Of a stretch of DNA of 64,000 nt, positions 45,228 through 53,885 are shown one piece after another; the first letter of the stretch is position 1, and each line of letters starts with the position of its first letter. This stretch comes from JADJNW01 sp964523725 (GTDB taxonomy: Bacteria; Bacteroidota; Bacteroidia; Chitinophagales; Saprospiraceae): positions 1 through 64,000 of the forward strand of contig CAZGAU010000005.1 of assembly GCA_964523725.1 (NCBI GenBank), written 5' to 3'. Made by a program: the position numbers and the translations under genes. The notes beneath the pieces were generated by a model. It made no database searches and was not told the origin of the DNA. It saw only the letters and a program-made list of their open reading frames with translations.

Positions 45228-45650
45228 TCAACCGAAAATTTCTACGCCTGCGAAGTGGAATGCGCTTTCGATAGCGGCATTTTCGTCGGAGTCGGAACCG
45301 TGAACGGCGTTTTCGCCTACATTTTTCGCGTACATCGCACGGATGGTGCCGGGTTCTGCTTTAGCGGGATCAGTTGCGCCGATCAATTTGCGGAAATCTT
45401 CTACCGCATTGTCTTTTTCCAAAATTGCAGCCACGATCGGGCCGGAAGACATAAAGTCCACTAATTCGCCATAGAACGGGCGTTCTTTGTGTACCGCATA
45501 GAATTCTCCGGCTTTTTCTTTTGACAATTGGGTCAATTTCATAGCCACGATGCGGAAGCCCGCTTCATTCATTTTCGCGAGAATTGCTCCGATGTGTCCG
45601 GCAGCAACTGCGTCGGGTTTGATCATTGTAAATGTTCTGTTACCAGCCAT
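45228..45650 (-). CDS. ndk: Nucleoside-diphosphate kinase
   Basis: Transfers the gamma phosphate of ATP to nucleoside diphosphates through a phosphohistidine; the active-site His lies in NAVHGSDS, with TFTMIKPDAV at the N-terminus. 140 residues is standard. The start is ATG 45650 (MAGNRTF); an in-frame extension to 45704 lies outside the conserved protein. A perfect -7 element (TAGTTTTG on the minus strand, 45702-45709) precedes it. Confidence 0.97.
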   Translation of the reverse strand: MAGNRTFTMIKPDAVAAGHIGAILAKMNEAGFRIVAMKLTQLSKEKAGEFYAVHKERPFYGELVDFMSSGPIVAAILEKDNAVEDFRKLIGATDPAKAEPGTIRAMYAKNVGENAVHGSDSDENAAIESAFHFAGVEIFG

Positions 45651-45701
45651 TTTCTTACTATATTTTTGATTTTCAGAAACAAGGTTTTTCAAAAAGCAGC
45701 G

Positions 45702-45709
45702 CAAAACTA
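45702..45709 (-). promoter_or_regulatory. -7 element of the ndk promoter
   Basis: On the minus strand TAGTTTTG matches TAnnTTTG, 52 bp upstream of the ndk ATG; no -33 element was identified. Confidence 0.4.
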
Positions 45710-45807
45710 AATAAACCGCGTTAAACCTGCTAAACCTCGAAGATAAATTTTGGTTAATTTCCTATTTTTTGTCAACTTCGCATCTTGATTTTTCAGGCGT
45801 ATAGCAA

Positions 45808-46818
45808 ATGGAGTATCTGCACGAAATTAAAGAAATACTATCCACGCCAAAGGACATAGTCATTACCACACACCGGAACCCGGATGGCGATGCGATTGGC
45901 TCTTCCTTGGCGATGTTCCACTATCTGAGCAGGATGGGGCACAGCGTAAAGGTTATTTCCCCTTCCGAATATCCTGATTTTTTGGAGTGGATGCCGGGGG
46001 TGAAAGACATCATTATTTATGATGTAGAACCTGAAGACGCCAAAGAAGTGGTAGAAAGAGCCGACGTCGTCTTTTTTCTTGACTTCAACGGACTGGATCG
46101 GATCGATAAGCTTGGAGAACTGATTGCCCCTCTGAATTGCACCAAAATCATGATCGATCACCATTTGTATCCAGAACCTTGTGCTGATTATCTTATTTCG
46201 GATACGATGGTCAGTTCTACCTGCGAGTTGGTGTACGATTTCATCGAGCGTATCGGGGATAAGCAAAAAATTGACGTCGTTATTGCCGAGAGTATTTTTA
46301 CAGGTATTTTGACTGATACAGGCTCTTTCAAATACAGTACTTCGCCTAAGCTGTTCAGAATTGTAGCAGATCTGATTGAATTGGGGGCAGATGATTACAA
46401 ATTGCAGGATTTAATTTTTAATAGCCTGAAAGAGAAGAATTTAAGATTGTTGGGGCATTGCCTTAACCGGCGTATGGAGATCCTGGAAGAATACCATACC
46501 GGGATTATCACGCTTACAAAGGAAGATTATGTCCGTTTTGATATTCAACGCGGAGATACCGAAGGAATTGTCAACTATTTGTTGATGATGAAAAATGTAA
46601 AACTGGCAGCTTTTATTACAGAACAACCGACAATTGTAAAAATATCGCTTCGTTCCAAGGGTGATTTTTCCGTACAGGAGATTGCCAAAAAACACTTTAA
46701 GGGCGGAGGTCACAAAAACGCAGCCGGCGGTTTTTCCTTCCAAAATCTGCGTGCTACGGTGAAAAAGTTTAAGGAATTACTACCGGAATACGAGGGAAAA
46801 TTGAAAAAGTTAATTTGA
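45808..46818 (+). CDS. nrnA: DHH-family oligoribonuclease/pAp phosphatase NrnA
   Basis: A 336-residue DHH/DHHA1 phosphoesterase. Mn-binding motifs are HRNPDGDAIGSS, LDFNGLDRID and IDHH, and the DHHA1 domain ends with GGGHKNAAGG. NrnA degrades very short RNAs and 3'-phosphoadenosine 5'-phosphate; related proteins act on c-di-AMP-derived pApA, relevant because cdaA is in the same window. The FKBP lipoprotein gene follows immediately. Confidence 0.94.
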   Translation: MEYLHEIKEILSTPKDIVITTHRNPDGDAIGSSLAMFHYLSRMGHSVKVISPSEYPDFLEWMPGVKDIIIYDVEPEDAKEVVERADVVFFLDFNGLDRIDKLGELIAPLNCTKIMIDHHLYPEPCADYLISDTMVSSTCELVYDFIERIGDKQKIDVVIAESIFTGILTDTGSFKYSTSPKLFRIVADLIELGADDYKLQDLIFNSLKEKNLRLLGHCLNRRMEILEEYHTGIITLTKEDYVRFDIQRGDTEGIVNYLLMMKNVKLAAFITEQPTIVKISLRSKGDFSVQEIAKKHFKGGGHKNAAGGFSFQNLRATVKKFKELLPEYEGKLKKLI

Positions 46819-46844
46819 CGAAAATTATTAATAAACAAATTTTT

Positions 46845-47747
46845 ATGAGAATTTCCTTATTTATTGTTGCTGCTCTATCCATTCTTCTGGTGCAGGGATG
46901 CAAAAAAGAAGAAATGAAAGTGACGCCGAGCGGATACCAGTATATTGTACATAATAGTACTGGCGGTGCAAAGCCCAAGCCGGGCGATTATGTGTATTTC
47001 CATGCCCAGATGCGCGGGGTGGATACGGTATATTTTGCCAGCCGTGACATGGGGCAGGCGCCTGTTTTGCAAATTCCTACGGAAATGGATCAGCAGGCAA
47101 ACGCTAATCGCCCGCCTTCACCAGTGGAGGAAGTATTACGCGATATGGCAATTGGTGACAGTGTAACGGTAATTATCCGTTTGGATACCATGCCGGTAAA
47201 ACCTCCGGGTTTGGAAGACGTCAAAGAAATATTCTACGACGTAGTGAGTGTTGACATCAAAGACCAGGCAAAATTTGAGCTGGATGCTCAAAAGGAAAGA
47301 GACGCAGAAAGAACCAAGCGCGAAGCTGCTATGCAACGCGAAGCCGAAGTGGCTGCAAAGGTCAATGATTTTGTTAAACAGTATAATTCAAAGGCTTTAG
47401 GCAATAAACTGAAGACCACCTCCTCCGGTTTGAAATATATGATGATGGAAGAAGGTTCAGGTAAAAAAGCACAAGCCGGCAAAATGCTGAACGTACATTA
47501 TTACGGTGCTTTGACCGATGGTACGATGTTTGACAACTCTTTCTCCAGAGGTACGCCGCACGCTTTTATGATCGGACAGAATGCAGTGATTCCAGGCTAT
47601 GAGGAAGGCGTAGGTATGCTGAAAGAAGGCGGTAAAGCTATTCTGGTGATTCCGCCGGATCTGGGTTACGGTGCTGAAGGTGCTCCCCCTAGCATTCCAG
47701 GCAATGCCGAGCTTATTTTCTACATCGAGCTGGAAAAAGCGAACTAA
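46845..47747 (+). CDS. FKBP-type peptidyl-prolyl isomerase, lipoprotein
   Basis: A 300-residue lipoprotein (lipobox LVQGC, Cys19). The C-terminal domain (about 195-300) is a full FKBP with VHYYGALTDGTMFDNS, GYEEGVGMLKEGGKA and YGAEGAPPSIPGNAEL. The N-terminal domain (about 30-140) is a diverged FKBP-like fold (GDYVYFHAQ, VEEVLRDMAIGDSVTV) lacking the active-site aromatics. The start is ATG 46845; a TTG at 46815 that overlaps the nrnA stop would put ten extra residues before the signal peptide. Confidence 0.93.
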   Translation: MRISLFIVAALSILLVQGCKKEEMKVTPSGYQYIVHNSTGGAKPKPGDYVYFHAQMRGVDTVYFASRDMGQAPVLQIPTEMDQQANANRPPSPVEEVLRDMAIGDSVTVIIRLDTMPVKPPGLEDVKEIFYDVVSVDIKDQAKFELDAQKERDAERTKREAAMQREAEVAAKVNDFVKQYNSKALGNKLKTTSSGLKYMMMEEGSGKKAQAGKMLNVHYYGALTDGTMFDNSFSRGTPHAFMIGQNAVIPGYEEGVGMLKEGGKAILVIPPDLGYGAEGAPPSIPGNAELIFYIELEKAN

Positions 47748-47769
47748 TTCAGCTGTTTTTTTATTGTAG

Positions 47770-47818
47770 ATATTGGAATAATGAAGCTTCAGTTTCGTTA
47801 TTCCAATATTCATTTTTA
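47770..47818 (+). terminator. Long hairpin terminator between the FKBP gene and prfB
   Basis: ATATTGGAATAA (47770-47781) pairs perfectly with TTATTCCAATAT (47798-47809); pairing continues inward with G-U wobbles to a 4-nt loop (47788-47791). A T-rich tail follows, 16 bp before the prfB ATG. Confidence 0.7.
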
Positions 47819-47833
47819 CAAAAAACTATCATT

Positions 47834-48929
47834 ATGACTATCGAACAATTAAAAGGTCTGAAAGACAGGCTTGCTTCTCTTAGGAGGTATCTTTGACGTC
47901 GATCGGCGTCTGATACAAATCGAAGAGAAAGAACAACTTACACTTAACCCTAATTTTTGGGATGATCCCAAGGAGGCACAAAGCGTTCTGAAGGATTTAA
48001 AAAGTCATAAAAATTGGGTAGAACAGTACAAGCAGGTGGCTCGTCAGGTGGAAGATGCCGAGGTACTGCTTGAGTTTTTCAAGGAGGGTGAAGTCAGCGA
48101 AGAAGAGGTAGATACAAAATACCGGGAAGCGCTGGCTACTGTAGAAGATTTGGAATTCCATTCTACGCTCAATCAGCCGGAAGACGAACTCGGTTGCATT
48201 TTGGAAATCAATGCCGGCGCTGGTGGTACGGAAGCCTGTGACTGGGCGGAGATGCTCTACCGAATGTACCTGATGTGGGGCGAAAGCAAGGGCTACAAAA
48301 TCAACGAACTCTATCGACAGGATGGCGATGTGGCTGGTCTTAAGAGTGTTTCCCTGGAAATCGATGGCGATTTTTCTTACGGCATGCTCAAGGGAGAAAA
48401 CGGTGTACACCGCCTGGTGCGCGTGAGTCCGTATAATGCTCAGGGCAAGCGAATGACTTCCTTTGCCTCGGTTTTTGTGCATCCTTTAATTGACGAACGC
48501 ATCGAGGTGGAGATTAATTCTGCCGATTTGGAATGGGATACCTTCCGGGCCAGTGGTGCGGGTGGACAACACGTTAACAAAACTGAATCGGCAGTGCGGG
48601 TTCGTCATATTCCTTCGGGTATTGTTGTAGAATGTCAGCAGGAACGTTCTCAGATTCAAAACCGGGAAAAGGCCATGCAAATGCTGAAATCCCGTTTGTA
48701 TGAAAAGGAATTAGAGCGACAACGTGCCGAAAAAGAGAAGGTCGAGTCCACCAAAATGAAAAATGAGTGGGGTTCTCAAATTCGCAGCTACGTGTTGGAT
48801 GACCGCCGGGTGAAAGATCACCGAACCGGTTATCAAACTAGCCAGACAGATGCAGTGCTGGACGGTGATATCGACGAATTTTTGAAGGCATTTCTAATGC
48901 ATCACGAGGAAGCGGAGTATCAGGAATAA
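47834..48929 (+). CDS. prfB: Peptide chain release factor 2, programmed +1 frameshift
   Basis: Recognises UGA and UAA stop codons and releases the peptide. The gene is read as 47834-47893 joined to 47895-48929: twenty codons, then CTT TGA C, where a +1 slip gives Leu-Asp and a 364-residue product, matching normal RF2 length. The catalytic GGQ is in SGAGGQHVNKT. The stop-codon recognition tripeptide, SPF in most RF2 proteins, reads SPY here (VRVSPYNAQ). The unshifted reading would end after 20 residues. The gene is downstream of a strong terminator and so has its own promoter. Confidence 0.95.
47882..47897 (+). other. prfB autoregulatory frameshift site
   Basis: AGGAGG (47882-47887), TAT, then CTTTGAC (47891-47897). 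The internal Shine-Dalgarno sits 3 nt before the CTT slip codon and the UGA is followed by C, exactly the classical arrangement that lets low RF2 levels raise RF2 synthesis. Confidence 0.95.
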
Positions 48930-48936
48930 ACAGTTG

Positions 48937-48974
48937 GTAGCAGGCAGTTTTTGGAAAAAATGACTGCCTACTGC
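48937..48974. terminator. Hairpin between converging prfB and cutA
   Basis: AGGCAGT (48942-48948) pairs with ACTGCCT (48963-48969), extended outwards to 48937 and 48974 with one mismatch and one wobble. It overlaps the cutA stop codon and could terminate either transcript. Confidence 0.45.
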
Positions 48975-49285
48975 ACGCTGCTTACTTCGTCTCTTATCCA
49001 CTTTTCATAGGCTTCATTGGCTTCCACTTCAAATTTCATGATACAAGGTACTTCATAAGGGTGTACTTTTTCCACTTCTGATTTTACTTTTTCCCAATTT
49101 TCCAGGGTAGTTTTTACAATGGAAACCCATTCATTCTCATGTTGAATCGAACTTTGCCACCAGTAAGCACTCATGATCGGGAATATATTGGCACAGGCCA
49201 CGTGTTTTGTCTGCAAAAGATGATCGCTGACCCTTTGGGCTTCTGCTTCGCTGCTATGTGTAATATAAATAATTGCAAAACTCAT
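48968..49285 (-). CDS. cutA: Divalent-cation tolerance protein CutA
   Basis: A 105-residue ferredoxin-like trimer protein with the YITHSSEAEAQRVSDHLL N-terminus, VACANIFPIMSAYWW in the middle and HPYEVPCI near the C-terminus, all diagnostic of CutA1. It binds copper in studied species; its physiological role is still debated. Single gene, convergent with prfB. Confidence 0.96.
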   Translation of the reverse strand: MSFAIIYITHSSEAEAQRVSDHLLQTKHVACANIFPIMSAYWWQSSIQHENEWVSIVKTTLENWEKVKSEVEKVHPYEVPCIMKFEVEANEAYEKWIRDEVSSVQ

Positions 49286-49370
49286 GTTTCAAATTTATTG
49301 ATTTTCTTTGCAAATTACCGCTTGCACGGATTTTTCAAAATAACATTTTACTATCAGCAATTTTACAACA

Positions 49371-50243
49371 ATGCGCGAAGCCCGGTTCAATAAAATATTC
49401 CTGATCGTACAAATTGCTACGGCAACTGTATTTTTGGGCAGAGCCTGGCAACATTGGTTTTGGGAAGCACCTTACCGAACTTTATTGTGGGATGAAAACT
49501 GGATGCGACCGTTGATTGAAGGCATATTTGGCACCTCTTGGGATATCTACGTGACCACTTCGGATGCTAAGATTCAAATATTCATCAAAATAATCAGCGG
49601 ATTATACTTGATTTGCGCTTTGGCTGCGATTTTTATTCACCGATGGAAAAAAATTGCGATCGTACTCCTTACACTCGGCGGTTTTAGCCTGATTTTTTTA
49701 GCAGCTTTGTACTGCAAAGAGAAATTTTTTCATCTCGGTCAGTTCCTGGAATATTCTTTACAGTGGAGTAGCCCGTTTTTTCTGATTTGGTTGTACAAAA
49801 GTCAGGAAATTACGCCAAAGATGATTCTTGGAATGAAAATTGCTGTTGCGCTCACCTTTATTTGTCACGGACTATATGCGGTGGGATATTACCCGCGTCC
49901 CGCCGGGTTTATGGAAATGACGATGAATATTTTACCTATAACCGAGGCTGGGGCGGTTCGTTTTTTACAAATTGCGGGTGTACTTGATTTCGTAGCCAGT
50001 GTTCTTATTTTTCTGCCGGGTAGAATAGGAATAGGAGTAGTAGCGATCGGTTATTGCCTGGTCTGGGGTTTTTTCACCACCACTGCCCGTATCTGGGCAC
50101 ATTTCTACCCCGAATTTTTAGAAAACCTGCTGATGCAATGGGTGCACGAAAGCGTTTACCGCTTCCCACATTTTTTGATCCCGCTGGCGATTTTACTTTG
50201 GCAAATAGCCTTAAATCGCAAGGACTTCCGCCAGACGCAGTAG
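49371..50243 (+). CDS. Polytopic membrane protein, about eight helices
   Basis: A 290-residue protein with hydrophobic segments near residues 8-26, 60-82, 92-112, 125-145, 149-170, 185-208, 214-236 and 265-285. I do not recognise the family; the overall pattern resembles small DoxX-like or vitamin-K-reductase-like membrane proteins but no key residues settle it. Its last 33 bp overlap the 3' end of pfkA on the other strand. Confidence 0.72.
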   Translation: MREARFNKIFLIVQIATATVFLGRAWQHWFWEAPYRTLLWDENWMRPLIEGIFGTSWDIYVTTSDAKIQIFIKIISGLYLICALAAIFIHRWKKIAIVLLTLGGFSLIFLAALYCKEKFFHLGQFLEYSLQWSSPFFLIWLYKSQEITPKMILGMKIAVALTFICHGLYAVGYYPRPAGFMEMTMNILPITEAGAVRFLQIAGVLDFVASVLIFLPGRIGIGVVAIGYCLVWGFFTTTARIWAHFYPEFLENLLMQWVHESVYRFPHFLIPLAILLWQIALNRKDFRQTQ

Positions 50244-51194
50244 GTCTTCGTTCAATTCTTTAGGTTTGCTGATTGTATCCTCCAGTGGGGTGTAGCTAAT
50301 TTTATCATTGATGATACCTGCCATTACATTTTTTTGTCCTTTGAGCAAGCCTTCAACTGCGGCAAAACCCAGCCGGCTGGCCAGCACTCGGTCAATAGCC
50401 GTAGGGGCGCCACCTCTTTGCAGGTGGCCTATAATCGTCACTTTCGTATCATAATAGCTAAAGCGCTCCTTCACCATATCGGCAACCTGATTGGCATTGC
50501 CCAGTTTATTACCTTCAGCCACGATTACCAGGCTAAACAGTTTTTGTCGTTTGGCGCCTTTTTTCAGCGTTTCAATCAATGATTCAATCGAAGTTTCCGT
50601 TTCCGGGATCAGTACACTTTCAGCGCCGCTCCCAATGCCTGTATTCAGTGCAATAAAACCGGCGTGACGCCCCATGACCTCCACAAAAAACAGTCGATTG
50701 TGCGAATCGGCGGTATCCCGAATTTTATCAACTGCTTCAATCGCCGTGTTTACAGCGGTATCAAAGCCGATGGTGAAATCAGTGCCATATAAATCATTAT
50801 CAATTGTGCCCGGGACACCAATGAAAGGAATATCGTATTCTTTGGAAAAAATATTTGCACCTGTGAATGTACCATCTCCCCCAATCGCAATGCAGGCGTC
50901 AATATCATACGCTAGCAGCGACTCATAAGCTGAACGCCGACCCTCAGGAGAGCGAAAGCGTTCACTCCGGGCGGTGCGCAGGATGGTACCTCCTCGATGG
51001 ATAATATTGCCCACATCCCGCGGTTCCAATCGCTTCAGGTTACCGTCGATCATACCTTCATACCCGCGCTGGATACCGTACACGTGTAAGTTATTGAATG
51101 AAGCAGTACGTACCACCGCCCGAATGGCAGCATTCATTCCCGGGGCATCACCGCCAGACGTAAAAACGGCTACACGTTTGATTTCTTTGCTCAT
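50211..51194 (-). CDS. pfkA: ATP-dependent 6-phosphofructokinase
   Basis: Phosphorylates fructose 6-phosphate in glycolysis. Motifs: FTSGGDAPGMNAAIR (residues 11-25), IGGDGTFTGA for ATP, PGTIDNDLYGTDFTIGFDTA with the catalytic Asp, and MGRHAGFIAL. 327 residues is normal for the allosteric bacterial enzyme. It lies 9 bp after the GlcNAc kinase gene in one operon, so amino-sugar entry and glycolysis appear co-expressed. Confidence 0.97.
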   Translation of the reverse strand: MSKEIKRVAVFTSGGDAPGMNAAIRAVVRTASFNNLHVYGIQRGYEGMIDGNLKRLEPRDVGNIIHRGGTILRTARSERFRSPEGRRSAYESLLAYDIDACIAIGGDGTFTGANIFSKEYDIPFIGVPGTIDNDLYGTDFTIGFDTAVNTAIEAVDKIRDTADSHNRLFFVEVMGRHAGFIALNTGIGSGAESVLIPETETSIESLIETLKKGAKRQKLFSLVIVAEGNKLGNANQVADMVKERFSYYDTKVTIIGHLQRGGAPTAIDRVLASRLGFAAVEGLLKGQKNVMAGIINDKISYTPLEDTISKPKELNEDLLRLAEVLAI

Positions 51195-51203
51195 ACCTAG
51201 TAC

Positions 51204-52064
51204 TTAATTTACCAAAGAGGACGATGTGTGAAAGTGCGCTAAGTTGTCAATTGGTTTTTGTATAAAACTTCCACATTGCATGGCGCGTTCTTCCAGAACT
51301 ACTTTAATGAAATCCTGGAAATGATAGGCGACCGATCCTATAAAATGCACCGGCAAAGATATATGATTTTTGTATTTGCGGACATGCCGGTCAATAAACT
51401 CTTCAAAAGAGGCGTATAATAGTTTTTGAATAAAAATATGATCTCTGTGTGCCGCAAAAAAAGGTACAAACGAAGCGAGATATACATTAGGTGTTTTCTC
51501 TCCATATACTTTATCCAGAATTTCTGATTTGCCGCCAGGATAGGCAATGTCAAATTGTTCCAATAAATCATGTGGCAACTCCCGGTAAAAATATGCCCGA
51601 ACCAGTTTTTTCCCCAGGAAAGTGCCACTGCCCTCATCGCCGAGCATGAAACCCAGATTAGTAATATTGTCAATCACTTCTTCTCCGTCGTACAGACAGG
51701 AATTAGAGCCCGTACCCAAAATACAGGTAATTCCGGCATCCCGGGCACATGCAGCTCGGGCAGCGCCGAGTAGATCGTGCTCCACTCGAATATCGGCATT
51801 AATGAAAATACGACTTAAAGCGTTAGAGATAACACTTTTTCGTTTAACATCCCAACCGCCGGCGCAGTAAAAAAATATTTGCTGCACTTGATCCAGAAAG
51901 GATTTATTTTCAAATGCCTTGTTTACTTCCGTGTAAATCAGCTCTTCAGCATGAAAAACGGGATTGAAGCCCATGGTACTGAGGCTGAAGTTGGTCTGGT
52001 CGCCAATAATGCGCCAGTCAGCTTTGGATGAACCACTATCTACTACGATAATCATAAGCGTCAC
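51204..52064 (-). CDS. BadF/BadG-type N-acetylglucosamine kinase
   Basis: An ASKHA-fold kinase of 286 residues with the phosphate-1 loop VVDSGSSKADW, FYCAGGW, the ILGTGSNSCLYDG loop and the LGDEGSGTFLGK segment typical of GlcNAc kinases of this family. It should phosphorylate free GlcNAc, as in cell-wall recycling. The start at 52064 is used; ATG at codon 4 (52055) is equally possible. It is divergent from a glucosaminidase gene and upstream of pfkA. Confidence 0.9.
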   Translation of the reverse strand: MTLMIIVVDSGSSKADWRIIGDQTNFSLSTMGFNPVFHAEELIYTEVNKAFENKSFLDQVQQIFFYCAGGWDVKRKSVISNALSRIFINADIRVEHDLLGAARAACARDAGITCILGTGSNSCLYDGEEVIDNITNLGFMLGDEGSGTFLGKKLVRAYFYRELPHDLLEQFDIAYPGGKSEILDKVYGEKTPNVYLASFVPFFAAHRDHIFIQKLLYASFEEFIDRHVRKYKNHISLPVHFIGSVAYHFQDFIKVVLEERAMQCGSFIQKPIDNLAHFHTSSSLVN

Positions 52065-52082
52065 AAATTGGAATCATAAAGG

Positions 52083-52101
52083 TAGTGTAATTTTTACACT
52101 A
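52083..52101. promoter_or_regulatory. Palindromic operator candidate upstream of the GlcNAc kinase
   Basis: TAGTGTAA (52083-52090) and TTACACTA (52094-52101) form a perfect 8-bp inverted repeat with a 3-bp centre, 19-28 bp upstream of the kinase start in the divergent region. The size fits a dimeric HTH repressor site. Confidence 0.5.
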
Positions 52102-52259
52102 AGTTTCTACATCGGGGTCAAAAATACAGACTTCTTTGGTGGTAAAAAAGCTTTGCTCTTCACATTTTACTCACGCCTAACTTTTTGTTTTAAAAATATT
52201 GTTTTTTAAAAATAATTGTTTTAAATTTACCGCTGTATTTCTAACAAAAAGTTTTGATT

Positions 52260-53111
52260 ATGCAAGCTGGAACCTTATATACGCAACAAAGTTATGCCTC
52301 AGCCTATCGCATGAGTCGCAAATCCGGAGTGGTGCAGCGCTATTGGTTTCAATCCTTGATTTTCGGGCTGGCAGTGTATGTGCTTTTCAGCAAGGATGTG
52401 AGTATCGAATTTGGATTAAGCACAGGTGGGTTGCTTTTAGCAGATGCTAGTACCATCTCAACTCAACCTGCTCCGGAACAAAGTGCGGTGGCTCTGCCAA
52501 CTGCTTTCCAGGAAGAAAAACCGACAAATGTTTCTACGCATACGCATCAAAAACTGAAAAAAAATGAAGTTCCGGTTGCTAATACGATGGCAAATCTGAC
52601 GCCAATTCTGAGCCCTACCTATGCGCGACGCAAAGGGATTCCCCAAGCGGTGGTGGATCAAAAACTGGCGGTTTGTAAGTCTTACATCCAGCGTTATGCG
52701 CAGATAGCTCTCCAAGAAATGGAGCAATTCGGCATTCCGGCGAGTATCACTTTGGCACAGGGTTTGCTGGAGTCAAATGCCGGGGAAAGCCGCCTGGCGA
52801 TGGAATCGAATAATCATTTTGGCATCAAATGCCGCTCCAAGTGCCGGGGCTGTACCTGTCGCAATTATTCAGACGACGATATTTATGATATGTTTCGGGT
52901 ATTTGATTCTGCCTGGGAAAGTTATCGCGAACACTCGGAATTGCTGAATGGTGGGCGTTACAAGCACTTGAAGAAATACGGAAACGACTACAAAAGCTGG
53001 GCGCATGGCTTGAAAAAGGCAGGCTATGCCACCGACAAGCGCTACGCTGAAAAATTAATTCAAATCATCGAATTCCTAAATCTGGATCGCTACGATCGGG
53101 TAAATGTTTAA
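52260..53111 (+). CDS. GH73-like glucosaminidase with an unusual Cys cluster
   Basis: A 283-residue peptidoglycan hydrolase: an N-terminal hydrophobic segment (about 28-45) anchors or exports it, a linker follows, and residues 135-280 form the endo-beta-N-acetylglucosaminidase domain with ITLAQGLLESNAGESRLA (catalytic Glu) and NNHFGIKC. After that the usual short loop is replaced by Cys-Arg-Ser-Lys-Cys-Arg-Gly-Cys-Thr-Cys, four cysteines in ten residues, before the YSDDDIYDMFRVF segment. The start is ATG 52260; a TTG two codons upstream is unlikely. It is divergent from the GlcNAc kinase gene. Confidence 0.92.
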   Translation: MQAGTLYTQQSYASAYRMSRKSGVVQRYWFQSLIFGLAVYVLFSKDVSIEFGLSTGGLLLADASTISTQPAPEQSAVALPTAFQEEKPTNVSTHTHQKLKKNEVPVANTMANLTPILSPTYARRKGIPQAVVDQKLAVCKSYIQRYAQIALQEMEQFGIPASITLAQGLLESNAGESRLAMESNNHFGIKCRSKCRGCTCRNYSDDDIYDMFRVFDSAWESYREHSELLNGGRYKHLKKYGNDYKSWAHGLKKAGYATDKRYAEKLIQIIEFLNLDRYDRVNV

Positions 53112-53206
53112 AAATATAAATTGTTGGAGTATGGAATAATAGGTAAATGATTACAATGTGCCAGAACTCCATGACTACAAAAAATAGCATTTGTGATAGT
53201 TCTTCG

Positions 53207-53238
53207 TCCGGGGTTGCAGCGCAGCTTCGGATTTTTTT
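53207..53238 (+). terminator. Intrinsic terminator after the glucosaminidase gene
   Basis: TCCG..GTTGC (53207-53217) pairs with GCAGC..CGGA (53221-53231) with a small internal loop, and seven T follow (53232-53238). Confidence 0.65.
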
Positions 53239-53314
53239 ATTTAGTATTGGTACTCAGTCAAGTTTTGCAAATCTTTTGTAATTTTCCCCTCTTGCAAAAT
53301 AAACATTGTAAAGC

Positions 53315-53866
53315 ATGCTGAAACAACTCGAAAAGCTTGCAGATTGGATCGATTGGTTCAATGAAAGAGTGGGGCGTGGCGTCGCCTGGCTGAATACGTT
53401 GCTCGTGTTGCTGGTTTGTTTTGAAGTAGCGCTCAGTGTATTTGATAAATCCGCGAACTGGCTGACCGAGTTGGAATGGCACATTTTTGCACTGATTTTC
53501 TTGCTGGGGGCGGGTTATGCCTTTAAGCATGACCGCCACGTGCGGGTGGATTTGTTTTATGCAAAATTCGCACCCAAAGATAAAGCACTGACCGATTTGC
53601 TTGGAAATATTCTTTTCCTGATCCCCTGGTGCATCATCGTTGGTTATTTTTCTTTTTTCTATGCCTGGGAATCTTTCAGGATCAATGAAGGTTCGCCTGA
53701 TCCGGGTGGCTTGCCGGCAAGATATATTATTAAGTTTTCTATTGTAATTGGCATGATCCTCTTGCTTTTACAGGCAATTTCGAGCACGATCCGCGCATTG
53801 TTGGTCTATACCGGTCAAACGCCTCCCGAATCTTTACACCCCGACGAATTTCAGGAAACTTTATAA
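53315..53866 (+). CDS. TRAP transporter small permease (DctQ family)
   Basis: A 183-residue four-helix membrane protein with the DctQ signatures NWLTELEWHIFALIFLLGAGYAF-type helix 2 and DRHVRVDLFY. It partners the large permease in importing a carboxylate with Na+. It lies 19 bp before the DctM gene. The binding protein is encoded convergently at 55795. Confidence 0.93.
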   Translation: MLKQLEKLADWIDWFNERVGRGVAWLNTLLVLLVCFEVALSVFDKSANWLTELEWHIFALIFLLGAGYAFKHDRHVRVDLFYAKFAPKDKALTDLLGNILFLIPWCIIVGYFSFFYAWESFRINEGSPDPGGLPARYIIKFSIVIGMILLLLQAISSTIRALLVYTGQTPPESLHPDEFQETL

Positions 53867-53885
53867 AAACACCTAAGCCCAGTCC

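Noticed and set aside
47834..47896. Frameshifted prfB pseudogene
   Set aside because: The AGGAGG, slip codon CTT and TGAC are the known programmed frameshift signal, and the joined protein has normal length.
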